Source: a bacterium (GTDB lineage: Bacteria; JACRDZ01; JAQUKH01). From it: DNA of 64,000 nt. Of this stretch, positions 15,848-24,160 are shown piece after piece. Below the pieces are notes generated by a model, which searched no databases, was not told the DNA's origin, and saw only the letters and a program-made list of their open reading frames with translations. The stretch is taken from NCBI GenBank assembly GCA_028719205.1, contig JAQUKH010000008.1, forward strand, positions 1-64,000, in the 5' to 3' direction. Made by a program: the position numbers and the translations under genes. The first letter of the stretch is position 1. Every line of letters begins with the position of its first letter.

Positions 15848-15899
15848 TATTTTGATAAATCCAATTCTTAATTAAAATTTAAAATAGAAGGATAAAGCT

Positions 15900-16118
15900 A
15901 TGCATTGGGGAACATATGGGTGTGGAATGACTTTCGGATGGATATTCATTTGTATTTTCTGGATATTTATTATAGCTGGAATTATTAAAATGATCTCATG
16001 CAAAAGGCATCATTGGACGGAAGAATCAGCGATGGATATTCTTAAAAAAAGATACGCAAAAGGGGAAATAAATAAAGAAGATTTTGAGAAGATGAAAAAT
16101 GATATTGCTAAAACCTAA
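15900..16118 (+). CDS. Small membrane protein with SHOCT-type C-terminus
   Basis: The 72-residue protein has one membrane segment (FGWIFICIFWIFIIAGIIKMI, about 12-32) and a short C-terminal helix pair AMDILKKRYAKGEINKEDFEKMKNDI, the pattern of the SHOCT (short C-terminal) domain. AAGGA lies 7 bases before the ATG. SHOCT proteins of this type are common beside redox and metal genes, but the function is unknown. It is the first gene of the plus-strand operon with galT and a glycosyltransferase. Confidence 0.8.
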   Translation: MHWGTYGCGMTFGWIFICIFWIFIIAGIIKMISCKRHHWTEESAMDILKKRYAKGEINKEDFEKMKNDIAKT

Positions 16119-16137
16119 AATATACATAAGGTAAACT

Positions 16138-17136
16138 ATGTCAGAATTAAGACAGGATCCGACAACCCTTGATTGGGTAATAATCGCGAAAAACAGGTCT
16201 AAACGCCCTGATGAATTTAAAAAAAACGAGCTAAAAAAAATCGCAATTAACGCTTATGAGGAAACTTGCCCTTTTTGTATCGGGAACGAAGACAAAACTC
16301 CAAAAGCTGAAGCGGTTTACGGAGACACCAACGGTAAATGGAATATCAGGGTAGTAGCAAATAAATTCTCAGCGTTAACTCCTGATGGCAATACAAAAAG
16401 AGAAGAATGGAAACTTTTCAGGAAGATCCATGGTTATGGCAGGCATGAAGTCATTATAGAAACACCCTTGCATAACGAATTTATACCCTTTATGTCTGAT
16501 GACCATCTTAAAGATTTTATTATAGCCTTACGGGACCGTTATCATTATTTAAAAAAAGATCCGAACATTAAAATAATTATTATCTTTAAAAATCACGGAG
16601 AGAACGCGGGGACCTCGCTTGGACACCCTCACTCCCAGATCGTAGCATCACCGGTTGTCCCTCCGTATATAAGAAGAAAATTTGAAGTGGCTACTCAGTA
16701 TTTTGATAACACAGGAAGAAGCCTTCATTTTGATCTCCAAAAAGCGGAAATAGAGGATGGCACACGGATCATTGATAATAACCTTAATTTTGTCGCTCTT
16801 CATCCTTTTGCTTCACATTTCCCTTTTGAAACATGGATAATGCCCAAAATCCATAAATCATCATTTGGCAGTATTTCGGATAATGAAATTAATGACCTTA
16901 CCGGTGTTTTGAAAGGTATTCTATTAAAACTTTATAAAAGCCTTAATGATCCTGATTATAATCTGATCATTCATACTGCTCCGGTAGATGATGAACGTAA
17001 AGAATATTACCTCTGGCACATAGAAATAATTCCCAGGCTTACTCAGGTTGCCGGGTTTGAGTTGGGTTCACGGATCACTGTAAATACAGCTTTGCCTGAA
17101 GAAACGGCGGCTTTTATAAGAAATTTCAAAATTTAA
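16138..17136 (+). CDS. galT: Galactose-1-phosphate uridylyltransferase (GalT family)
   Basis: The enzyme transfers UMP or AMP between hexose-1-phosphate and UDP-hexose. A zinc-site motif CPFC lies near residue 48, and the HxHxQ active-site motif appears as GHPHSQIV near residue 162. The second domain has HPFASHFPFETWIMP, and the C-terminal HTAPVDDERKEYYLWHIEIIPR is typical. The length (332 aa) is normal. Its start is 19 bases after the SHOCT gene, and it shares the promoter G transcript with a TIGR04283-type glycosyltransferase. It may feed an activated sugar to that pathway rather than serve galactose breakdown, as no galK or galE is present. Confidence 0.9.
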   Translation: MSELRQDPTTLDWVIIAKNRSKRPDEFKKNELKKIAINAYEETCPFCIGNEDKTPKAEAVYGDTNGKWNIRVVANKFSALTPDGNTKREEWKLFRKIHGYGRHEVIIETPLHNEFIPFMSDDHLKDFIIALRDRYHYLKKDPNIKIIIIFKNHGENAGTSLGHPHSQIVASPVVPPYIRRKFEVATQYFDNTGRSLHFDLQKAEIEDGTRIIDNNLNFVALHPFASHFPFETWIMPKIHKSSFGSISDNEINDLTGVLKGILLKLYKSLNDPDYNLIIHTAPVDDERKEYYLWHIEIIPRLTQVAGFELGSRITVNTALPEETAAFIRNFKI

Positions 17137-17152
17137 GAAATCAGGGGAAAAT

Positions 17153-17863
17153 ATGATAAATAATAAGTTTTATTTTTCTATTATTATTCCTGTATTTCAG
17201 GAGGCCGATAAAATTAATGGCCTGATTGAGAATATTCTTAATCAATTTTCCGATGATAAATTCGAAATTATCGTAGTGGATGCTGAAAGCAGTTTAAACA
17301 CAATTAACGCGATAAATATTGAATTCGATAATATAAAGAAAATAACATCAGTAAAGAACAGGGCAAAACAAATGAATGCGGGGGCGTATGTTTCTGAAGG
17401 CGAAGTCCTTGTATTCCTGCACGCGGATTGTGTTTTACCCGGAGACGCCTTAATTCAAATTAAAAAATCTCTTAAATCTGATACGAAAATCGTTGCCGGA
17501 GCATTTGATATAAAAATAGATTCAGATAATATTATTTTCAAAATAATTTCCATAATATCTTCCTTACGTTCGCGCTACACAAAAATTCCATATGGAGACC
17601 AGGCAATATTCGTACAAAAAGAATATTTCTTTAAATTAGGCAAATATAGAGAAATACCAATAATGGAAGATGTTGATCTGATGCTGAGGATCAAAAAAAA
17701 TAACGGCAGAATTCACATATTTTCGGCTAGTGTAACCGCTTCACCCCGCCGGTGGGAAAATGAAGGCATACTGTATTACACGTTAAAAAATTGGATCATA
17801 ACCACTCTTTATTTTATTGGCATTTCTCCTGACAAATTGAAAATATTTTACGGAAATCTATAA
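17153..17863 (+). CDS. Family 2 glycosyltransferase, TIGR04283 arsenosugar/selenodomain type
   Basis: The 236-residue protein has a GT-A fold: FSIIIPVFQEADKI at the N-terminus, VVDAESS, HADCVLPGD as the DxD-like metal site near residue 92, and GDQAIFV with PIMEDVDLMLRIKK in the acceptor half. This match is to the glycosyltransferase family called TIGR04283, a usual partner of the ArsS radical SAM protein and the TIGR04282 transferase. Both partners are encoded on the opposite strand at 20-22 kb. The two operons converge. Confidence 0.85.
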   Translation: MINNKFYFSIIIPVFQEADKINGLIENILNQFSDDKFEIIVVDAESSLNTINAINIEFDNIKKITSVKNRAKQMNAGAYVSEGEVLVFLHADCVLPGDALIQIKKSLKSDTKIVAGAFDIKIDSDNIIFKIISIISSLRSRYTKIPYGDQAIFVQKEYFFKLGKYREIPIMEDVDLMLRIKKNNGRIHIFSASVTASPRRWENEGILYYTLKNWIITTLYFIGISPDKLKIFYGNL

Positions 17864-17865
17864 GT

Positions 17866-18087
17866 ATGGATAATGAAAGCCCTGTCCAGGGTAAAACCTT
17901 TTCTTTATATGGTAACGCGTGCGATACAAATAATTATTATAATGACATTGATAAAATAATACGCCTGTGCCTTGAAAAGTGCCCTGACAGAAGAATATTA
18001 ATACATTTGCTGGAAGAAAAAAGCGGTAAAGGCGAATTTCATCAAACTTTTATAAATATGGAAGAACTTGAAAAACTTATAACTTGA
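17866..18087 (+). CDS. Small protein of unknown function
   Basis: The 73-residue frame begins 3 bases after the glycosyltransferase stop and ends in the tail of the convergent TVP38 gene (11-base overlap). It has two cysteines in NACDTNN and LCLEKCPD and is otherwise acidic and helical, with no signal peptide. I recognise no family. Tight spacing and normal codon use favour a real gene. Confidence 0.55.
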   Translation: MDNESPVQGKTFSLYGNACDTNNYYNDIDKIIRLCLEKCPDRRILIHLLEEKSGKGEFHQTFINMEELEKLIT

Positions 18088-18748
18088 TTTTTTTCTTTTT
18101 AATAACAGGGATAAAAGCGAATACTGCCAGGAGCAAAAAAGCAAATATGATTTTTGATGATAAAATATCTTTTAATGACGAGATAGTATTTAATTGGCTG
18201 CCGGCAAATGTGTAAACTAATGAACCCGGTATTATACCGACAGATGTTGTCCAGACAAAAGTAATAAACGGGATCGCGGTCAACGCGGCCAGTATATTAA
18301 TAAGAAAAAACGGGAAAACCGGGATAAATCTCATTATCAATAAATATTTATAGCCATTTTCATTTATTTCATCATTAAATTTAACCAGCCTGTCTTTATA
18401 TCTTTTCTGTATCCATTCTCCTAATAAATATCGGGCGGCGAGAAACACCAGCCCCGCGCCGATTGTAGCTCCAATATTCACATAAACGGCACCATTTATC
18501 GTCCCGAACAAGTATCCTCCTGCCAGTGTAAGAATAACAGCTCCCGGAATCGATAATGATACTGTAATGATGTATATGAATATATAAATAACAACGGACA
18601 ATAAATAATTATGGCCCACAAAAGCCTTCAGGTTTTCTTTATTATTTCTCAGATTTTCAAACGTAAGATATGCCGCGATTCCCGTAAATTTAATAACTAA
18701 AAACATTAATATTATTGTAAATATTATTAATATTTTTTTCTTGTTCAT
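18077..18748 (-). CDS. TVP38/TMEM64 (VTT/DedA-like) membrane protein
   Basis: The 223-residue protein has about five or six membrane segments. The family signature appears as SIPGAVILTLAGGYLFG, GATIGAGLVFLAARYLLG and MRFIPVFPFFLINILAAL. Such SNARE-associated/VTT proteins act in membrane lipid or small-molecule handling. It is repeatedly found next to ArsS-type genes. It is last in the promoter F operon and overlaps the preceding gene by 4 bases (ATGA). Confidence 0.9.
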   Translation of the reverse strand: MNKKKILIIFTIILMFLVIKFTGIAAYLTFENLRNNKENLKAFVGHNYLLSVVIYIFIYIITVSLSIPGAVILTLAGGYLFGTINGAVYVNIGATIGAGLVFLAARYLLGEWIQKRYKDRLVKFNDEINENGYKYLLIMRFIPVFPFFLINILAALTAIPFITFVWTTSVGIIPGSLVYTFAGSQLNTISSLKDILSSKIIFAFLLLAVFAFIPVIKKKKIKL

Positions 18749-20178
18749 TTTTTTTCCCCCAGGAAACTATTTATAATTTTAAGAATTTTATTGTTCCTGA
18801 GTTTATCTATATAGCATAATTTCGCGGATTGTTTTAAAACATCCGAATAAGACGGATAAGCGTGTACAATCGATTGTATTTTATAAAAAGGTATTTCCAG
18901 CGATTTTGCCAGCTGCGCTTCATGAATTATTTCTCCGGCTCTTTCACCCAGGATATGCGCGCCTATCAATTTTGATTTATCATCGCATATGAATTTCGCG
19001 ATACCTTCTCCTGCCAAATCCACTTTTCCCCTGTCAATTTTATTATATTCCACGCTGAATATTTTTATCTTATCACCGTATAAAACCCTTGCTTCCTCTT
19101 CAGTCAAACCCGCGTGCGCGAATTCAGGATCTGTATAAGTACACCAGATAATATTCTTATAATCAATAGATTTTTTTATCGGCAATAACATATTGGTAAC
19201 AGCAGTTACTGCCTGGTATTCCGCGATATGGCTGAATTGGTAAGGCCCAACCACATCCCCGCACGCGTATATATTTGAGGGAGTGGTCCTTAGATTATTA
19301 TCTGTCGTAATCCCATTTCTGGTATATTGTATGCCTGCTTTTTCCAGGCTCAATCCTTCAATATTCGGAGACCTGCCGACAGCGATAAGAGCGGCATCTG
19401 CTGAAATATCAGTGTTCTGCTTTCCTTTATTCTGGACTGTAAGTATTATTTTCCCATCCTTCATGGAAAATTTTATGGCCTTGGTGCCTGTTAATAAATT
19501 TAATCCTTCTTTTTTTAATATTTCCGAAAGCCGGCCGCCCAATTCTTTATCTTCCCGAAAAAGTATCCTGTCCATCATTTCTACAATAGTTACCTTTACT
19601 CCCAGCCTGTTTAAAGCCTGAGCAAGTTCAATACCTATCGGCCCCCCGCCCAGTATGATCATCGATCCCGGCAAAACCTCAAGGTCAAATAACGTGTCAT
19701 TAATTAAATAAGGAATTTCATTAATTCCCTCTATCGGCGGTATAAAAGCCCTTGAACCCGTGGAAATTATAAAATTTTTGGAAGAAAATATTTTTCCGTC
19801 AAGCTTGATATGATGATGATCAGCAAACTCGGGCGTGCCAAAAAAAATGTTTATACCGATCTGTCCAAAACTTTCCGGTAAATGGCTATTGTAAACTCTA
19901 TTGACAACCGAACGCACATGAGCCATCACCCCGCTTGAGTCAATGGATAAAGGATTAGCAGGCTTTAATCCGAAACTGTCCAATTGCCTGAAACAATGCG
20001 CCATCTGGCCGGCCTTTATAAGCGCTTTGCTGGGGATACATCCATACCAGGTACATTGGCCGCCAATTTTATTCTTTTCAATTATGGCAGTTTTGGCTCC
20101 AAGCCCATTAGCTAATTTAGCGGAAACAAAACCGCCAGCGCCGCCCCCAACTACAATTAGATCGTAATCATATTTCAT
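18745..20178 (-). CDS. FAD-dependent pyridine nucleotide-disulfide oxidoreductase (mercuric-reductase-like)
   Basis: The 477-residue protein has an FAD site GGGAGGFV near residue 11, a redox-active Cys pair in GGQCTWYGCIPSK (Cys43 and Cys48), an NAD(P)-binding LGGGPIGIELAQAL, a second FAD motif YACGDVVG and a C-terminal dimer domain with HAYPSYSDVL. It lacks the His-x4-Glu of lipoamide dehydrogenase and the C-terminal Cys pair of true MerA. It is therefore a general disulfide or metal-linked reductase of the kind found in arsenosugar/selenodomain clusters. It overlaps the transferase upstream by 11 bases. Confidence 0.88.
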   Translation of the reverse strand: MKYDYDLIVVGGGAGGFVSAKLANGLGAKTAIIEKNKIGGQCTWYGCIPSKALIKAGQMAHCFRQLDSFGLKPANPLSIDSSGVMAHVRSVVNRVYNSHLPESFGQIGINIFFGTPEFADHHHIKLDGKIFSSKNFIISTGSRAFIPPIEGINEIPYLINDTLFDLEVLPGSMIILGGGPIGIELAQALNRLGVKVTIVEMMDRILFREDKELGGRLSEILKKEGLNLLTGTKAIKFSMKDGKIILTVQNKGKQNTDISADAALIAVGRSPNIEGLSLEKAGIQYTRNGITTDNNLRTTPSNIYACGDVVGPYQFSHIAEYQAVTAVTNMLLPIKKSIDYKNIIWCTYTDPEFAHAGLTEEEARVLYGDKIKIFSVEYNKIDRGKVDLAGEGIAKFICDDKSKLIGAHILGERAGEIIHEAQLAKSLEIPFYKIQSIVHAYPSYSDVLKQSAKLCYIDKLRNNKILKIINSFLGEKK

Positions 20179-20836
20179 TGTGTTTTGACAGGTAAGAATA
20201 TGTGTTTAAATGGCTATTTTTGGAATCTTTATTTCTTTTAACAAAATCTACCAGATCCGAATGCACATCAATATCGTTCCATTCAGGCAAAATATATGTC
20301 TTTCTTTTTGCTTTATTGAGTATAGATAAAGTCTCTTTAAATACTTTATCCGTACTCCATTCAATTCCCTCAAATATTTCAGGGACAAATTTATCAAAAT
20401 TAAAACCTAAAAGATAATATCCTCCGTCACTTGCCGGGCCTATAACAGCATCGTGACTATCTAAACTTGCAAACGCGTATTTAATAAATTCACACGGCAT
20501 ATCCGGCGCGTCGCTTCCAATGACAATAACTTGTTTAAATTTTCCGGAAAACGCTTTAATAAAACAATTTTTCATCCTGTCGCCGAGATCCTGCCCTTTC
20601 TGCGGCATGTAAAGATATTTCCCCCCCAGCCATTTTATAAATTTTTCTTCTGAATTTTCCGGATAGAAACATATGTAGAATTTGGTTTTAATTTTATTTA
20701 AACTTATTAACAAATCAAGAACAAAATTCTTATAAAGTTCAACTATGTTTATGTTCCAGGCTTCACGAGTTAACCTGCTTTTAACTTCCCCTTTTTCCGG
20801 ATATTTAACGAATAATAATACACAATGATCGGCCAT
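20168..20836 (-). CDS. Glycosyltransferase/nucleotidyltransferase-like, TIGR04282 arsenosugar type
   Basis: The N-terminus VLLFVKYPEKGEVKSRLTR and the core VIGSDAPDMPCEFIKYAFASLDSHDAVIGPASDGGYYLLG are typical of the DUF2064/TIGR04282 family. IGSDAPDMP is the metal-binding site. The protein (222 aa) has no signal peptide and is cytoplasmic. This family nearly always accompanies ArsS, which is the next gene upstream (15 bases). The exact sugar or nucleotide donor is not known. Confidence 0.88.
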   Translation of the reverse strand: MADHCVLLFVKYPEKGEVKSRLTREAWNINIVELYKNFVLDLLISLNKIKTKFYICFYPENSEEKFIKWLGGKYLYMPQKGQDLGDRMKNCFIKAFSGKFKQVIVIGSDAPDMPCEFIKYAFASLDSHDAVIGPASDGGYYLLGFNFDKFVPEIFEGIEWSTDKVFKETLSILNKAKRKTYILPEWNDIDVHSDLVDFVKRNKDSKNSHLNTYSYLSKHNEI

Positions 20837-20851
20837 ATAAACTCCTATACT

Positions 20852-21811
20852 CTAAACAGCTAATACTCCCATGCAGCTTGATCCCTCCCCCGCAGTACAG
20901 CAATAGCAATGGTCCGCGGTAACAATTTCATTCGTGTTATGAATAAAACCATCCATGTTTTCTATTCCCATGATCTCACCGCCATTACCTCTAATTGGAA
21001 GCCCTGCCGCCTGGTTAAAATCGCAATTGTATAAGACCCCCTGCCAGTCAATATTGATCAGGGAACGGCACATGATGCGCGGCACGATCCCCGGATTAAA
21101 ATTATCAGCAAGTAAACTTATATATTCCTCCATTTTACCTTTTGAATTAAGATAATTTTTAAACCTTCCAACAGGCACGTTTATTAAAGTCAATAATTTG
21201 TTAAAGATGATCCCGTATTTTTTGAAAAGCTCTTTTTTAAAATCTCTCTCCAGTTTTTTTTGAGGCGCAGGCAAAAATTCGCCGCAGGGATTACACATAA
21301 TGTTAAGGTTTATATCTTTTCCATATCCAAGTGAATTCAATTTTTTTAACGCGCTTATACTTTTCTCGAACACGCCGTTCCCGCGCTGTTTATTCACATT
21401 TTCTTCCGTATAGCATGGCAAAGAAGCTGTAAGTATAACTCTCTTTTCCTTATACCATTCGGGAAGCCAGGCCATTCCCTCTTCATAAAATACCGTGAGG
21501 TTTGTCCTGACCATAACTTCGGGACAAACCCTTTTCGCGTATTCAACAAAAAGCCTGAAATCAGGGTTAAGCTCAGGGCACCCGCCGGTTATGTCAAGAA
21601 TAATCCCGGGATGTTTTTTTAAAAAAATTATTATTTTCTCCATAACGGTTTTGCTCATTATTTTAGAATTTTCTGCCCCACCGTTTACATGGCAATGACA
21701 GCATTGCTGGTTACACATATTACCCAGATTTACTTGTAAGGTTTTTAAACCGGCAAATTTTATGTAATCTTTATTAATATTTTTAATTTTTTCTTTAAAG
21801 TCATAATTCAT
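20852..21811 (-). CDS. arsS: Radical SAM protein ArsS (arsenosugar/selenodomain family), Cys form
   Basis: The radical SAM cluster motif is CNQQCCHC near residues 33-40 (Cx3Cx2C), with glycine-rich GGCPELNP later. The C-terminal Cys-rich domain has CRSLINIDWQGVLYNCDFNQ and ends HCYCCTAGEGSSCMG. In many relatives one of these residues is selenocysteine; here every such codon is TGC or TGT, so it is a Cys form. ArsS proteins act in making dimethylarsinoyl-sugar compounds, but no arsM methyltransferase is in the window, so the substrate stays open. It lies in the promoter F operon. Confidence 0.9.
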   Translation of the reverse strand: MNYDFKEKIKNINKDYIKFAGLKTLQVNLGNMCNQQCCHCHVNGGAENSKIMSKTVMEKIIIFLKKHPGIILDITGGCPELNPDFRLFVEYAKRVCPEVMVRTNLTVFYEEGMAWLPEWYKEKRVILTASLPCYTEENVNKQRGNGVFEKSISALKKLNSLGYGKDINLNIMCNPCGEFLPAPQKKLERDFKKELFKKYGIIFNKLLTLINVPVGRFKNYLNSKGKMEEYISLLADNFNPGIVPRIMCRSLINIDWQGVLYNCDFNQAAGLPIRGNGGEIMGIENMDGFIHNTNEIVTADHCYCCTAGEGSSCMGVLAV

Positions 21812-21853
21812 CTTAATATATCCTTTCTTTTAGTATTTATTTATTGCATCCCG

Positions 21854-22954
21854 TTATTTATAGCTTATCCTGTAAATCGCGTCCGCTTTATCATCAGAAA
21901 CAAGAAGCGCTCCGTCAGGCATTACCAGGACATCAACCGGGCGGCCCCATCCTATCCATCCATCGGCAAAAACTTCATATTTTACCGGTTTATTTCCTTC
22001 AAGTTCGACAAGCGTCACACGATAACCAATAGGAATACTGCGGTTCCATGATCCGTGTTCCGCGATAAATATCTGGTTCTTATATTTTTCAGGGAACATC
22101 TTACCGGTATAAAATCGCATTCCAAGCGCTGCAACATGAGGCCCAAGTTCAATTGCAGGCGGAACAAACTCTTCAGGTTTATGCCCATTCCCGAGGTCAG
22201 GATCCATAATAGCTTTACCATGAACATAAGGAAAGCCAAAATGCAGTCCTTTTCCAGGCGCATAGTTCAATTCATCGGGCGGGGTATCATCTCCCAGCCA
22301 ATCACGGCCATTATCAGTAAACCAAAGTTCTTTTGTTCCCGGATTCCAATCAAAACCAACAGTATTCCTGACTCCTTCGGCAAATATTTCCAATCCACTG
22401 CCGTCAGGATTCATGCGCATAATCGACGCGTACCGTTTATCACTTTTTTCACATACATTGCACGGCGCGCCAACCGGTACATAGAGCATACCATCAGGCC
22501 CGAAGCGGATAAACTTCCAGCCATGATGAGTATCTTTTGGGAAGCTGTCATTTACTATAATTGGTTCTGGCGGATTTTTAAGGCGATCTTCTATATCATC
22601 ATATCTAAGGATCCTGTTTATTTCCGCGACATAAAGCGCGCCGTCTTTAAACGCGACCCCGTTAGGCATGTTTAAATCCTTTGCTATTGTTATGATTTCA
22701 TCCGCTTTATTATCTTTGTTTTTATCCAGAACAGCGTAAACATTACCAATATTCCGGGTACCTATAAATAACGTTCCTCCCGGGCTCATAACCATTGAAC
22801 GCGCGCCTTTAACATTATCAGCATAAATATCAATTTGAAATCCCTTGGGAAGTTTTATCTTATCAAGCGAAATTTCAGCATTGATACACGCATATTGGTT
22901 TAATAATATTAAAGTAAATATAAATACCACAGGAAGAAATTTTAATTTATGCAT
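21854..22954 (-). CDS. Secreted PQQ-type sugar (sorbosone-like) dehydrogenase
   Basis: I choose the ATG at 22954; the frame can begin at a TTG at 22981, but that lies in a hairpin. A signal peptide (MHKLKFLPVVFIFTLILL) is followed by a six-bladed beta-propeller with LPKGFQIDIYA, repeated FGPDGMLYVPVG-type blade strands and the ending WGRPVDVLVMPDGALLVSDD. This is the pattern of soluble-glucose/L-sorbosone dehydrogenases, which use PQQ or sometimes only calcium. No PQQ synthesis genes are present. It is third in the promoter F operon. Confidence 0.82.
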   Translation of the reverse strand: MHKLKFLPVVFIFTLILLNQYACINAEISLDKIKLPKGFQIDIYADNVKGARSMVMSPGGTLFIGTRNIGNVYAVLDKNKDNKADEIITIAKDLNMPNGVAFKDGALYVAEINRILRYDDIEDRLKNPPEPIIVNDSFPKDTHHGWKFIRFGPDGMLYVPVGAPCNVCEKSDKRYASIMRMNPDGSGLEIFAEGVRNTVGFDWNPGTKELWFTDNGRDWLGDDTPPDELNYAPGKGLHFGFPYVHGKAIMDPDLGNGHKPEEFVPPAIELGPHVAALGMRFYTGKMFPEKYKNQIFIAEHGSWNRSIPIGYRVTLVELEGNKPVKYEVFADGWIGWGRPVDVLVMPDGALLVSDDKADAIYRISYK

Positions 22955-22972
22955 TATCAGTATTAAATTGGC

Positions 22973-22994
22973 AGGGCTCAATTTTTTGAGCCCT
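22973..22994 (-). other. Perfect 9-bp hairpin inside the promoter F operon
   Basis: AGGGCTCAA and TTGAGCCCT form a perfect stem with a 4-base T/A loop. It lies directly after the dienelactone hydrolase stop and before the dehydrogenase start. No T-run follows on the minus strand, so it may be an mRNA-stability or partial attenuation structure rather than a full terminator. Confidence 0.55.
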
Positions 22995-23767
22995 TACTTA
23001 AATATTTCAGCAAAAAATAATTTCATCGCTTCCCAGGACCTTTTGTCGGCTTTTTCATTATAAGCGACCCCTTTTGAAGGATCGTTTCCTGAATCCGGAT
23101 TTGTAAAACTGTGAACAGCTCCGCCATAAATATACACCTGCCAATCAACACCTGATTTTCGCATTTCTTCCTGGAATGACGCCATATGTTCCGGTTTTAC
23201 GTTCGGATCATCGCCTCCATGAAGAACCAATACTTTTGCTTTTATATTTTTTGCTTCATAAGATGGGGTATCAAGCCCGCCGTGAAAACTGACTACTCCT
23301 GATAACAACGCTCCGCTGCGAGCCAACTCAAGAACCGTCGTTCCTCCAAAACAATAACCTATAGCCGCGACCTTATCAGTATCAGTCAGCTTGTTCATCT
23401 TTAATACCTCAAGCCCTGCATTGGCCCTTGCTTGCATTAACTTTCTATCGCTTCTATATATTCCAGCGAATGCCCCTGCTTCATTTGCGTCTTTCGCAAT
23501 TACCCCTTTACCATACATATCGATGGCAAAAGCGATATATCCAAGTTTTGCCAATTGCTCTGCACGCCCGCGGATATATTTATTAAGACCCCACCACTCA
23601 TGAACTACCAGAATACCCGGCCTTTTTCCTTTTATAGAATCATCATAAGCAAGATAACCCTCAAGCACAGTATCACCATGCTTGTATTCAATAACTTCAG
23701 TATGAAGCTTAGCTGAAACGTTAATAGTCCACAGCAAAAGCAACCCGGTTATCAGCAAGTTTTTCAT
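22994..23767 (-). CDS. Exported dienelactone hydrolase family protein
   Basis: A signal peptide (MKNLLITGLLLLWTINVSA) precedes an alpha/beta hydrolase of the dienelactone hydrolase family. The nucleophile Cys lies in GYCFGG (about residue 138), the Asp in LHGGDDPNV and the His in GGAVHSFTN. The Cys nucleophile and HEWWG motif (about 57-61) are family hallmarks. The natural substrate is unknown. It follows the DUF2934 gene by 15 bases in the same operon. Confidence 0.9.
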   Translation of the reverse strand: MKNLLITGLLLLWTINVSAKLHTEVIEYKHGDTVLEGYLAYDDSIKGKRPGILVVHEWWGLNKYIRGRAEQLAKLGYIAFAIDMYGKGVIAKDANEAGAFAGIYRSDRKLMQARANAGLEVLKMNKLTDTDKVAAIGYCFGGTTVLELARSGALLSGVVSFHGGLDTPSYEAKNIKAKVLVLHGGDDPNVKPEHMASFQEEMRKSGVDWQVYIYGGAVHSFTNPDSGNDPSKGVAYNEKADKRSWEAMKLFFAEIFK

Positions 23768-23782
23768 AGATACCTCCGTGTG

Positions 23783-23983
23783 CTATTTGTCACATGTTGA
23801 ATTCAGCTTTTGTTTAACTAACTTCTCTGCCTCAAGCCAATCTTCCAGCTCATTACCGGGAACACAATTCCTTTTTTCATAAAGGCTATAGGCAACTTCA
23901 CAAATTTTTTGATTCATTTGTTCATTTGGCTTGTTACCTCTGGGATCTTTAGCCCCTAAATTTAAATGGTGTTTTTTTTGCAT
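23783..23983 (-). CDS. Small DUF2934-type protein
   Basis: The ATG at 23983 follows AGGAGG by 9 bases, giving 66 residues; a longer frame from 24079 runs through the promoter and is wrong. The core ICEVAYSLYEKRNCVPGNELEDWLEAEKLV matches the DUF2934 pattern (AYxLYExRG...DWLxAE). The function is unknown. It is the first gene of the promoter F operon. Confidence 0.8.
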   Translation of the reverse strand: MQKKHHLNLGAKDPRGNKPNEQMNQKICEVAYSLYEKRNCVPGNELEDWLEAEKLVKQKLNSTCDK

Positions 23984-24018
23984 TTGTAAAACCTCCTTTT
24001 TTTTATAAATTTGTTTTA

Positions 24019-24079
24019 ATTTTACAGAAAAAAATAAAAATGTAAATTGGCTAATAGCGCTTTTTTCTGACTTTTTCAC
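24019..24079 (-). promoter_or_regulatory. Promoter F with shared upstream element (ArsS operon)
   Basis: Minus-strand GTGAAAAAGTCAG and AAAAAAGCGC, then TTAGCCAATTTACA. The -35 TTTACA is at 24041-24046, the spacer is 16 bases and the -10 TAAAAT at 24019-24024. GTCA (24068-24071) starts 25 bases before the -35. The leader is about 29 bases. Confidence 0.75.
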
Positions 24080-24160
24080 ACATAAAAATGATTATGAAAG
24101 TTCTTAAATAAAAATATGCCAGGAGGGAAATAAATAAGAGGAGCTTGAAATATTTTTTAT

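Noticed and set aside
20852-21811. ArsS considered as a selenoprotein
   Set aside because: All codons in the C-terminal Cys cluster are TGC or TGT; no in-frame TGA occurs before the stop.
22055-22675. A 206-codon open frame on the plus strand
   Set aside because: It is antisense to the PQQ-type dehydrogenase, with no recognisable domain or start signal.
2498-24079. The shared element considered as an FNR, Fur or sigma-54 site
   Set aside because: It lacks the TTGAT-n4-ATCAA, GATAATGATAATC-type and TGGC-n-TTGC patterns. Normal -35/-10 boxes follow it instead.
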